A stretch of 29,434 nt of DNA from Verrucomicrobia bacterium UBA1727 (GTDB lineage Bacteria > Verrucomicrobiota > Kiritimatiellia > RFP12 > UBA1067): positions 22,354 through 51,787 of the forward strand of contig DCIL01000080.1 of the NCBI GenBank assembly GCA_002315875.1. The letters are read 5' to 3'. How positions within the stretch are numbered: the stretch's first letter is position 1; each line of letters starts with the position of its first letter. A program made the translations under genes and the position numbers. Of this stretch, positions 23,057 through 29,434 are shown in pieces. The notes below the pieces were generated by a model. The model was not told the DNA's origin, searched no databases, and saw nothing but the letters and a program-made list of their open reading frames with translations.

Positions 23057-24858
23057 TGCGGATTATAGAAGAAGAAACTGCGCTGCGGCACGAGATGCGT
23101 GTAGGCAAACGCCTGTTCGGCGGAGTCCGTCGGAGTTATGCGATGAGTGATCTTGGTCTTGTCGTCCAGAATGGCCGTGGCGAAGAACTGGCAGGTCTTG
23201 AGTCCCTTCACCGGCTTCTTGGCCCTGACCGTGACGGACAGCGGCTTGTCGGACGCACAATCGACTTCCTCATCACAATAGAAATCCTCGTTGCCCTCGA
23301 TCTTGATCTTGCCCTTGAAGCCATAGAGCGGGGCGACCTTGAGATTCATCTCCGCGTCATCGCCACGCATGAGATAAGTCGAGGCGGTGGCGTAGATCTC
23401 GAAATCGGGATGACGTTTGGTGATGGAAAGCGTATACGAGAAATGCTCGCCACCGTTCCCCTCCTGATCGGTCACCGTCACGCAATACGTTCCGGCATCG
23501 AGGAACGTCCACGAACCGCGCGGATCGCACATCGCCTGCGGAACCGTTCCCGCCAGGAACTTCGGCGCATCGTCCCACTCCGCAAGCATCGGCGCGGACA
23601 AGGGAGACTTGCCAGGCGCAATCGGACCATAGAGACGGACGATTCCATCGAGCGGAGAACCCATCCGCCGCGCGAACAGTTCGAAGTCCAGCGTGCACGG
23701 CTCGCCCACCTTGACGATGTTGCGAATGACGCGCCCAGGACAATCAATCACGCCCGTGCGAAGATCGACATCCTTGCCGGCATTCGGCGGAAAGTGCGAA
23801 GCCGGCGGAGGAAAACACTCGAACGCACGCTTCTGCGGCGTATAGGAGTGTCCCGAAAGCGAATCCTCGTAACAGCGGATCGTATAGACGAAGTCCTGCC
23901 GTCCACGATAGAGATTGTCATTGATCTCAAGCGTATAGACGCCGGCCTTTTCGGTCACGTACGAAAGCACCGGATCTGGCAGATAGTAGTAATCGTCCTC
24001 AAAGGCGACTTCCTTGCCATTCGGATCGAAAAGCCGCAGCGTCGGATTGAAGAAGCCAGGCACGGCATCGCCGAGATACGGCAGGAGTTCGCGCGCATTG
24101 GTCTCGAAGGTATAGCGCTTGCCCTGCTCGAGCTGGATCTTGAACGCGTCCACTTCTCCCGGCCAGACCTCGCCATCGAACGAAACCGGCGGCTTCGATA
24201 CGGGCAGCTTTCCGGGCAGGTGCAAGATATACGGCAGCGGCGTCTTACGCATATCGCCGATCGGAATGACGAAGGTCGGCTCGATCACGTGCGGCTCTTC
24301 GGTGATGTAGAAAGGATGCGGAGCGCTGATGGTCTGATTGTCGTGGACGATCAGCTCGCGGCGCCCCGGCTTGGCATTGGCATCGACTTCGAGATCCACG
24401 ATCACCAGCTGATCGAGCGCGGGAGTCGGCTGGGGATAATTCTCCGGCGTATACCAGAAGCGGCTAACGATCTCCAGCTCGAGCTGGTCACGCTCATCGA
24501 GCTTCGTCCACCACGAGCAATGCTGCCAGTCCGTATCCTCGATGATCGCCTCGGCGGGAAGATCCTGATGGACGACGGTCCCGTTCATGATATCCTCGAA
24601 CCACGCCTTGAGCCACGGAATCTGAGTTCTACCCGGAGAACGCGGAAAGCCCGGAACCTGGGTGATCTTCGTGACCTTCACACCGTCGCCGGACACTACC
24701 GCGCCATTGACGGCGCGCATGTACATGCCGCCGACGAGGATGCGCGAAGTAGTGCCGCGCTGCATGCTGCTCGGATAGATGTAACCCGGAACCGGCAAGG
24801 CCGAGGCCACGTTGGCGACGAGCGCAGCGAAAGCAACAATTACCAGCGCCTTACGCAT
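23053..24858 (-). CDS. Secreted protein with pre-peptidase (PPC)-type beta domains
   Basis: A 601-residue secreted protein. The signal peptide is about 1-20 (MRKALVIVAFAALVANVASA). The N-terminal third begins PGYIYPSSMQRGTTSRILVGG, an IPT/immunoglobulin-like opening common in Planctomycete DUF1501/DUF1549 neighbourhoods. A PPC domain lies at about 228-330: GEVDAFKIQLEQGKRYTFE, PTLRLFDPNGKEVAFEDD, KAGVYTLEI. A second PPC-like beta domain is about 380-480 (WTFLDAGTYCVTVTD). No peptidase or hydrolase active site is visible, so it is probably a binding or scaffold partner of the two upstream proteins. ATG 24858 has AAGGAG 5 bases upstream and overlaps the DUF1501 stop by 8 bases. Confidence 0.78.
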   Translation of the reverse strand: MRKALVIVAFAALVANVASALPVPGYIYPSSMQRGTTSRILVGGMYMRAVNGAVVSGDGVKVTKITQVPGFPRSPGRTQIPWLKAWFEDIMNGTVVHQDLPAEAIIEDTDWQHCSWWTKLDERDQLELEIVSRFWYTPENYPQPTPALDQLVIVDLEVDANAKPGRRELIVHDNQTISAPHPFYITEEPHVIEPTFVIPIGDMRKTPLPYILHLPGKLPVSKPPVSFDGEVWPGEVDAFKIQLEQGKRYTFETNARELLPYLGDAVPGFFNPTLRLFDPNGKEVAFEDDYYYLPDPVLSYVTEKAGVYTLEINDNLYRGRQDFVYTIRCYEDSLSGHSYTPQKRAFECFPPPASHFPPNAGKDVDLRTGVIDCPGRVIRNIVKVGEPCTLDFELFARRMGSPLDGIVRLYGPIAPGKSPLSAPMLAEWDDAPKFLAGTVPQAMCDPRGSWTFLDAGTYCVTVTDQEGNGGEHFSYTLSITKRHPDFEIYATASTYLMRGDDAEMNLKVAPLYGFKGKIKIEGNEDFYCDEEVDCASDKPLSVTVRAKKPVKGLKTCQFFATAILDDKTKITHRITPTDSAEQAFAYTHLVPQRSFFFYNPQ

Positions 24859-26071
24859 ACAGCTCCTTCATTCGTCCGTGTCCGGCATTCGCCCCCTTCG
24901 GCAGCGGCATGACATCGAGCTCGATGCCCTTCGGATTCGGCAATCTGCCTTCGGGATCGACACCGGCAAGCTCGCAGATGGAACCGAGGAACTCGACCGG
25001 AGTAACGGGACGCTCCTTGACGTTGTCCGTCGTATCGTCGCTCACGCCGAGCACCGCACCGCCCTTGAAGCCGCCGCCCGCGACGAGCGCCGAGTAGCAA
25101 CGGGGGAAGTGGTTGCGTCCGCCATTCCACGGCGGTTGACGGTCGACCTTCGGCACACGGCCGAACTCGCCGCTCATCCATACGAGAGTCGAGTCGAGAA
25201 GATTCCTCTCCTTGAGATCCGTGAGCAATGCGGACACGGCCTGGTCCATTTCGGCGGTCGGTCTCTTCATCGTCTCGAAATGGCGCTTGTGGGAATCCCA
25301 GCCGTTGTAGTTGATCGAGATGTACGGCACTCCGTACTCGACGAGACGACGGGCCGCCAGCAGCTGCTGGCCGAAGAAGGTGCGCCCGTAGCGGTCGCGC
25401 GTCTCCTTCTTTTCGCGCGAAAGGTCGAATGTCTCCGCGGCCTTGCCGGTGATGATGCGCCGCGCCTGTTCGCCGGCGAGATCGAACGCCGCGTTCTTGG
25501 GAAGGCGAAGATGGTCGAACTGTAGCGCCCTTTCAAAGCGCATGTTGATCTGCTCGGTGGTGAGTCCGCCGGGCGGGACGATTCCGTCGACTTCGAAGAT
25601 CCTGGCATTGGGATTGCCACCGGTCACGAGCGGAGCGTAGAAGTCGCCGAGAAAGCCGACTTCCGAGAAGCGTCCCTTCGCCTGAGTAAGAATCACGAAC
25701 GGCTGGATCTCGCCCTCGTAATCCTTCATCTTCATGGACGAGATAATCGCGCCGAGAGCGGGATAGGTAATCGGCTCGATGCCCGGAACGTGTCCGGTCT
25801 GCATGAGATAAGTGGCCTTCTCGTGTCCCCCGAACGGATGGGTCAGCGTACGCACCACCGAATAGAGATCCGCACACTTGGCGAGATTCGGCAACCACTC
25901 GTGGATCTCGAAACCCGCGTTGGTCTTGATTGACTTGAGCCCGTTGTTGTAATCATGGGGCGCCGAGGGCTTGGGATCGAACGTCTCCAGCTGACACGGA
26001 CCACCCCATTGCCAGATTTCGATGACGCTCTTGGCGAACTTACCCGAAGAAACTGATTTTTTCGTGCTCAT
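24851..26071 (-). CDS. DUF1501 family protein (alkaline-phosphatase-like fold), no signal peptide
   Basis: A 406-residue DUF1501 protein, a family abundant in Planctomycetes and Verrucomicrobia and related in fold to alkaline phosphatases and sulfatases. Motifs: IWQWGGPCQLETFDPKP (19-35), HPFGGHEKATYLMQTGHVPG (78-97), NGWDSH (256-261), SGEFGRVP (300-307), NGGRNHFP (316-323), VSDDTTDNVKERPVTPVEF (343-361). Members usually begin with a twin-arginine signal; here the N-terminus is a short polar stretch leading straight into the domain. I chose ATG 26071 because it overlaps the upstream stop by 4 bases (ATGA). A GTG at 26110 would add 13 residues but no signal peptide. Substrate unknown. Confidence 0.87.
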   Translation of the reverse strand: MSTKKSVSSGKFAKSVIEIWQWGGPCQLETFDPKPSAPHDYNNGLKSIKTNAGFEIHEWLPNLAKCADLYSVVRTLTHPFGGHEKATYLMQTGHVPGIEPITYPALGAIISSMKMKDYEGEIQPFVILTQAKGRFSEVGFLGDFYAPLVTGGNPNARIFEVDGIVPPGGLTTEQINMRFERALQFDHLRLPKNAAFDLAGEQARRIITGKAAETFDLSREKKETRDRYGRTFFGQQLLAARRLVEYGVPYISINYNGWDSHKRHFETMKRPTAEMDQAVSALLTDLKERNLLDSTLVWMSGEFGRVPKVDRQPPWNGGRNHFPRCYSALVAGGGFKGGAVLGVSDDTTDNVKERPVTPVEFLGSICELAGVDPEGRLPNPKGIELDVMPLPKGANAGHGRMKELYA

Positions 26072-27390
26072 ATCCGGTAGAGAAATTCGAAGGAGTTCAT
26101 GAGATGCCACGCGATATTACGGATATCGCCCTTGCCGTTGGGATCAATGATCGCCAGCTCGTCCTTGACCGGCGAGCGCGAAAGGAACTTCATGTAAAGC
26201 TCGTCCACCTGCACGGCATGGGGTTTCGCGGCAAAGGCCTTGTCCGTCGCCATTCGGGACATGTCATGCCACAGCTTGCTGGAATTGTAGAGATAGAGTC
26301 GCTGCTTGACGGTGATGTCGTTCTTACGCTCCTCCAGCGCTCCGCTGTCACGGGCGGGACGCCCGAAGTTCAGCATGAAGGCATTGGTGATCGATCCGTC
26401 CTCGACCAGGATCGACTTGCGCTCTGGCGGCAGGAACGAAAACGGTTCGGGCGCGATGGACGTGAAATCACGCTTCGCCCCGGTAATCGAACAGAGCGCG
26501 TCATCCAGCACCTCGGCATCGAGACGGCGGGCGGGAAACTTGCCGCGGATGGGCCCGGCACGATAGGCGGACGACTTGAAGATGTGCTTGAGGAGCGGCT
26601 TCAGCCGATAGCCGTTGCGCACGAAGACGGACGTCGCATCGCTCAAGGCCATCGGCCGCGGCATCTCATTGAAGATCCAATAAAGGACGCGCTTGGGCTG
26701 GGTCGCGTTGAACTCTGCACGAAGCGGCCCTTCCAGCTCGTTCATGAAGGCCTCAGGCACGAGGTCCGCCGGGCCGTCCTTCAAATAGACGATCTCCTCC
26801 TTCCACTCCTTGGTCGGCTTGAAACCGACGCGCGAGAAGTACTTCGCGTACTTGTCGGTCGGATTCATGAGGAAGGTCATCGAAGCGGTCTCGGAAAGTC
26901 CGACCGGCGACTTGCTGGCGGTCGCGCGCATGTAGTTCGTCTCGGGAACGCGGAAGTTGCTGCCGCGGGCGCAGAGGAGCGAACGCGCGAAATCGATCCA
27001 CGGCTCGTCATCGGCAATCGAACGGCGGATGCGACGATGGTAGACGTAGACGGCATTCGGCCAGAGGTTGATCGGAAACTCGCTCTTCACGCGCAGGATG
27101 TCGCAATAGCGCATGCTCCAGTAGTCCGCAAAATCCTCGGACGCAAGCAGGTTGTCGATCAGATCCTCATACTTGCTACCTCGCTTGTTGGCGAGATAGT
27201 CGCGAACCTCCTGCGGCGTCGGGATGCGTCCGCAGATGTCAAGATACAGCCGCCTGCACGCCAGGAAGTCGGAGGCGCGGTTGCCGTTCTCATAGACGGC
27301 CTTGATCGTATTGCGGCTGGCGGCGCTAACGCTTCCGAGAAGCGCGAACGCGGTCGTGCCGCAGATGAATTCGCGACGGTCGATTGTCAT
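26068..27390 (-). CDS. Tat-exported DUF1549/DUF1553 protein
   Basis: A 440-residue protein. The N-terminus MTIDRREFICGTTAFALLGS has twin arginines (5-6) followed by a hydrophobic stretch, the layout of a Tat signal. A DUF1549-type segment is about 40-150: LACRRLYLDICGRIPTPQEV, KYEDLIDNLLASEDFADYWSMRYCDIL. A DUF1553-type C-terminal part is about 225-440: RVLYWIFNEMP, GYRLKPLLKHIFKSSAYR, ARRLDAEVLDDALCSITG, FGRPARDSG, DELYMKFLSRSP, WHLMNSFEFLYRI. Family members are often 700-1000 residues with a cytochrome-c-like PSCyt1 domain; this short version lacks it (no CxxCH seen). Function is unknown. Translation is coupled to the aldolase upstream and to DUF1501 downstream by ATGA overlaps. Confidence 0.85.
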   Translation of the reverse strand: MTIDRREFICGTTAFALLGSVSAASRNTIKAVYENGNRASDFLACRRLYLDICGRIPTPQEVRDYLANKRGSKYEDLIDNLLASEDFADYWSMRYCDILRVKSEFPINLWPNAVYVYHRRIRRSIADDEPWIDFARSLLCARGSNFRVPETNYMRATASKSPVGLSETASMTFLMNPTDKYAKYFSRVGFKPTKEWKEEIVYLKDGPADLVPEAFMNELEGPLRAEFNATQPKRVLYWIFNEMPRPMALSDATSVFVRNGYRLKPLLKHIFKSSAYRAGPIRGKFPARRLDAEVLDDALCSITGAKRDFTSIAPEPFSFLPPERKSILVEDGSITNAFMLNFGRPARDSGALEERKNDITVKQRLYLYNSSKLWHDMSRMATDKAFAAKPHAVQVDELYMKFLSRSPVKDELAIIDPNGKGDIRNIAWHLMNSFEFLYRI

Positions 27391-28037
27391 TGGTGTGTTC
27401 TTTCTACGAATTGCCGCGCGACGGCGGCGATTTCATCCCACTTCCCCGCGGCAATCATGTCCTTGTCGGTGAGCGCACCGCTCACGGCGACGCCGACACA
27501 ACCGGCCTTGATGAAGTCCGCCGCGTTATTGACGACGACCCCACCTACAGCGAGGAACGGAATGTGTTTGAGAGGAGTCATAACCGCCTTGACGTAGCCC
27601 GGACCGAGGGACCCGGCGGGGAACATCTTGACGAAACTCGCGCCCGCCTCCCAGGCGGTAACCGCCTCGGTGGGAGTGACCGCGCCCGGAATCGGCGCCA
27701 TGTCATAGGAGGCGCATTCACGCACGAGCTCGGGATTGACGTTCGGCGCGACCATGAAGGTGCCGCCGGCATCGCGCGTCATGCTGAGTTGCTCCGCGGT
27801 GAGCACCGTGCCGGCGCCGACGAAGAGGTCATTGCCGAAATTCCTGGAGATCGTCTCAATGGCGGTCGTCGTGTTCTTCCAGAGCGAGCGGTCCGTCTGC
27901 ACGTAAGTCACTTCCACGGCATGGATGCCACCCTTGAGATAGGCCTCGGCGAGGCGAACGCAGATCTCGGGCTCGAGTCCGCGCATGATGGCGATGACGC
28001 GATGTTCGCGAATGGATTTCTCAACTTCTGCTTTCAT
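27387..28037 (-). CDS. 2-keto-3-deoxy-6-phosphogluconate / -galactonate aldolase family
   Basis: A 216-residue class I aldolase of the KDPG/KDPGal family, splitting a 2-keto-3-deoxy sugar-acid phosphate into pyruvate and a triose phosphate. Motifs: IAIMRG (15-20), VEVTY with Glu42, GAGTVL (74-79), APNVNPELV (97-105), IPGAVTPTEA (116-125) and the Schiff-base lysine Lys137 in FVKMFPA, followed by FLAVGGV (161-167). Length is typical. No dehydratase or kinase of the Entner-Doudoroff or De Ley-Doudoroff route is adjacent, so the exact sugar acid is open; eda-like and dgoA-like are both possible. ATG 28037 lies 5 bases after the RidA-like stop; the ribosome site is weak. Confidence 0.9.
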   Translation of the reverse strand: MKAEVEKSIREHRVIAIMRGLEPEICVRLAEAYLKGGIHAVEVTYVQTDRSLWKNTTTAIETISRNFGNDLFVGAGTVLTAEQLSMTRDAGGTFMVAPNVNPELVRECASYDMAPIPGAVTPTEAVTAWEAGASFVKMFPAGSLGPGYVKAVMTPLKHIPFLAVGGVVVNNAADFIKAGCVGVAVSGALTDKDMIAAGKWDEIAAVARQFVERTHQ

Positions 28038-28042
28038 TTTAC

Positions 28043-28801
28043 TTAGAGCGCTCCCTTTCGACTATCGAGCTCTACTTCGAACAACCATTCGGGACGGCAC
28101 ACTTCCGCCACGAGTTCGGTTGCGAAGTCGGGTTTGAGTCCACGTTTGCGGAGCCAGTCCTGCCAGATTTCATGGTACGACGGCTCCTTCAGATACACAA
28201 TTGCGCGGCAGACGTCATTTACCGTCATGCCTCGCGATTCGACGATCGCCAGCGCCGCGTTCATGGCGCATTCCACCTGGCGCACTGGATCGTCGAGATA
28301 CGCCACCTCGCTCGAATCGGGCAGGATGGACGCGGTGCCGCTGACAAAGAGGCGGCGTCCGCTCGCACAGGAAACCTCGGCCGCACGCGAGAAACTCGAC
28401 TTGTAGGTCATCGCATCCGTCTGCAGCGGCGACTTCACGATCTCCGCCTTCGCCGCGGCGGTTTTGGGCTTCATCGCATAGAAACCCGCGGTCAGCGCGG
28501 CACCGAACGGATTGGGATGACCGATGCCCGTCGAGGCCGGAAGGAAGGTCTCGAACACCTTGCGCGATTCAAAGAAACGCGTGCGGGCGGCATTGAATTC
28601 CGCGTACCAATCGTTGATGCGATCGTTGTAGAACCAGGTGCGGACGACATTGGCGAAGGTCATGCCGTGATCGGCAAGCATACGCTCGATCTTCTCGAAG
28701 ATCTCGTACGCCTGGTCTCCGCGCGGCTTGGTGAGGTCCGGCGGCGTAATGCCCCAGCACCACACGAATTCAGCCGTTTCATCCTCGAATTGCCGTATCA
28801 T
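28043..28801 (-). CDS. Tandem RidA (YjgF/YER057c)-like protein, possibly chorismatase-related
   Basis: A 252-residue protein built from two RidA-type halves. The first is about 8-115, with the helix IFEKIERMLADHGMTFANVVRTWFYNDRI. The second is about 132-246, with LFVSGTASILP, VECAMNAALAIVESRGMTVNDVCRAIVYLK and the C-terminal CRPEWLFEVELD that holds the Arg/Glu region of RidA. RidA proteins deaminate reactive enamines and imines. The two-domain build and the phrase PASTGIG also recall FkbO/Hyg5-type chorismatases, which are longer (about 340 residues); this protein would lack part of the N-terminal domain. ATG 28801 begins 6 bases after the rfbA stop. Which reaction it performs cannot be told from sequence alone. 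Confidence 0.75.
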   Translation of the reverse strand: MIRQFEDETAEFVWCWGITPPDLTKPRGDQAYEIFEKIERMLADHGMTFANVVRTWFYNDRINDWYAEFNAARTRFFESRKVFETFLPASTGIGHPNPFGAALTAGFYAMKPKTAAAKAEIVKSPLQTDAMTYKSSFSRAAEVSCASGRRLFVSGTASILPDSSEVAYLDDPVRQVECAMNAALAIVESRGMTVNDVCRAIVYLKEPSYHEIWQDWLRKRGLKPDFATELVAEVCRPEWLFEVELDSRKGAL

Positions 28802-28807
28802 GGATTT

Positions 28808-29434
28808 CTAAATGAGATTTTTGAGATATTGTCCGTACGACGACTTGCCGTACGCTTGCGCCAGTTCCTTCAGCTTCGCGTCATCAATCCAGCCTCGGGT
28901 CCAGGCGATTTCCTCGATGCAGCTCATCTGCAGACCCTGACGGTCGATGATCGCACGGACGAAGTTAGTCGCGTCCGCCAGCGACTGATGCGTGCCGGTG
29001 TCGAGCCAGGCGTAACCGCGGCCCATCGTCTTGACGCAAAGTTCGCCGCGTTTGAGGTACTCCTTGTTGACATCGGTGATCTCGTATTCGCCGCGCGCCG
29101 AGGGCTTGAGGTCCGCGGCGATCTTAACGACGGAATTCGGATAGAAATAGAGACCGACCACGGCATAGTTGGATCGGGGATTGGCCGGCTTTTCCTCGAG
29201 GGAAATCGCCTTGCCGTCCTTATCGAACTCAACTACGCCGTAGCGTTCCGGATCGGCCACCCGGTAGCCGAACACGGTGGGACTGGGGGACTCGCTCGCC
29301 TCCTTAAGCATCTTCGGAAGATCAGCACCGTAGAAGATGTTGTCCCCGAGGACGAGACAGACGTCGTCGTCGCCGATGAACTCCTTGCCCAGTACAAAGG
29401 CCTGGGCAAGTCCGTTCGGCACCTCCTGCACCTT
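28808..29434 (-). CDS. rfbA: Glucose-1-phosphate thymidylyltransferase (RmlA), C-terminal part
   Basis: The last 208 residues of RmlA; the N-terminal part, with the nucleotide-binding GGxGTRL loop, lies beyond base 29434. The enzyme joins dTTP and glucose 1-phosphate to make dTDP-glucose, the first step of dTDP-rhamnose synthesis. Visible hallmarks in order: QEVPNGLAQAF, LVLGDNIFYG (metal-binding Asp), VFGYRVADPERYGVVEFD, SLEEKPANPRSNYAVVGLYFYPN, RGEYEITDVN, GRGYAWLDTGTHQSL and the C-terminal SYGQYLKNLI. The stop is TAG at 28808. It heads (within the window) the long operon. rfbD lies about 22 kb away in another operon. Confidence 0.95.
   Translation of the reverse strand, partial: KVQEVPNGLAQAFVLGKEFIGDDDVCLVLGDNIFYGADLPKMLKEASESPSPTVFGYRVADPERYGVVEFDKDGKAISLEEKPANPRSNYAVVGLYFYPNSVVKIAADLKPSARGEYEITDVNKEYLKRGELCVKTMGRGYAWLDTGTHQSLADATNFVRAIIDRQGLQMSCIEEIAWTRGWIDDAKLKELAQAYGKSSYGQYLKNLI

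Noticed and set aside
23062..23067. TATAAT on the minus strand 5 bases before the membrane-anchored duplicate-domain gene
   Set aside because: It falls inside the coding end of the PPC gene (Tyr-Asn codons), has no -35 partner and sits slightly too close to the ATG; a chance match is likely.
23047..24912. Plus-strand open frame opposite the PPC gene, and similar ones at 26104-27597 and 3405-4502
   Set aside because: All are Arg/His/Leu-rich shadows of well-supported minus-strand genes; no motifs or start signals.
1..29434. tRNA, rRNA, CRISPR arrays, insertion sequences, riboswitches or phage genes
   Set aside because: None was recognised on reading both strands; no cloverleaf tail patterns, regularly spaced repeats, transposase motifs or terminal inverted repeats were seen.

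Overview
The window looks like a chromosomal piece of a GC-rich, uncultured Gram-negative bacterium of the PVC superphylum, most plausibly Kiritimatiellota or Lentisphaerota/Verrucomicrobiota. This rests on gene content, not a database match. Lipopolysaccharide genes (kdsA, lptA, lptB) show an outer membrane. The DUF1501 plus DUF1549/DUF1553 plus pre-peptidase (PPC) set is typical of Planctomycetes and Verrucomicrobia. Large secreted proteins with LamG, autotransporter-repeat and glycoside-hydrolase domains suggest a polysaccharide degrader. No tRNA, rRNA, CRISPR array, transposase or phage gene was seen. Genes are packed tightly, often with 1-8 base overlaps, and the longest gap is about 127 bases, so no gene-free stretch exceeds 300 bases.

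Layout: every gene is on the minus strand except one. (A) 1-5302: an operon running from kdsA through an exported tyrosine-phosphatase-like protein, an LptC/LptA-like protein, lptA and lptB to hpf, hprK and ptsH (cut by the window edge). It links Kdo synthesis and LPS export to ribosome hibernation and HPr-kinase signalling. (B) 5360-8682: a second operon, galU-like > GHMP (glucuronokinase-like) kinase > cdsA > rfbD, for sugar-nucleotide and phospholipid precursors. (C) 8708-12453: a TerB-like membrane protein followed by a secreted 1059-residue protein with two glycoside-hydrolase-like catalytic domains. (D) 12581-18214, plus strand: a 1877-residue secreted protein with autotransporter-type repeats, two LamG domains and a GH5-like catalytic domain, divergent from C. 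(E) 18220-29434: a long chain of close or overlapping genes, rfbA (partial) > tandem RidA-like > KDPG/KDPGal aldolase > Tat-exported DUF1549/DUF1553 > DUF1501 > PPC protein > membrane-anchored duplicated-domain protein > DUF5107/TPR protein.

Regulatory signals: four promoters can be read by eye (upstream of kdsA, galU, the TerB gene and the LamG giant). All fit an extended -10 pattern TGRTATRATNCG. In three of them the -10 box ends only 7-11 bases before the ATG and no Shine-Dalgarno sequence is present, so these mRNAs are predicted to be leaderless or nearly so. Genes inside the operons often have ordinary Shine-Dalgarno sites or start by stop-start overlap.

The most unusual candidates for new biology are the region E operon (dTDP-sugar synthesis, aldolase and RidA catabolism, and a Planctomycete-type surface module with the Tat signal on the unexpected partner), the glucuronokinase-like/uridylyltransferase pair, the two-catalytic-domain glycosidase, and the leaderless promoter class.
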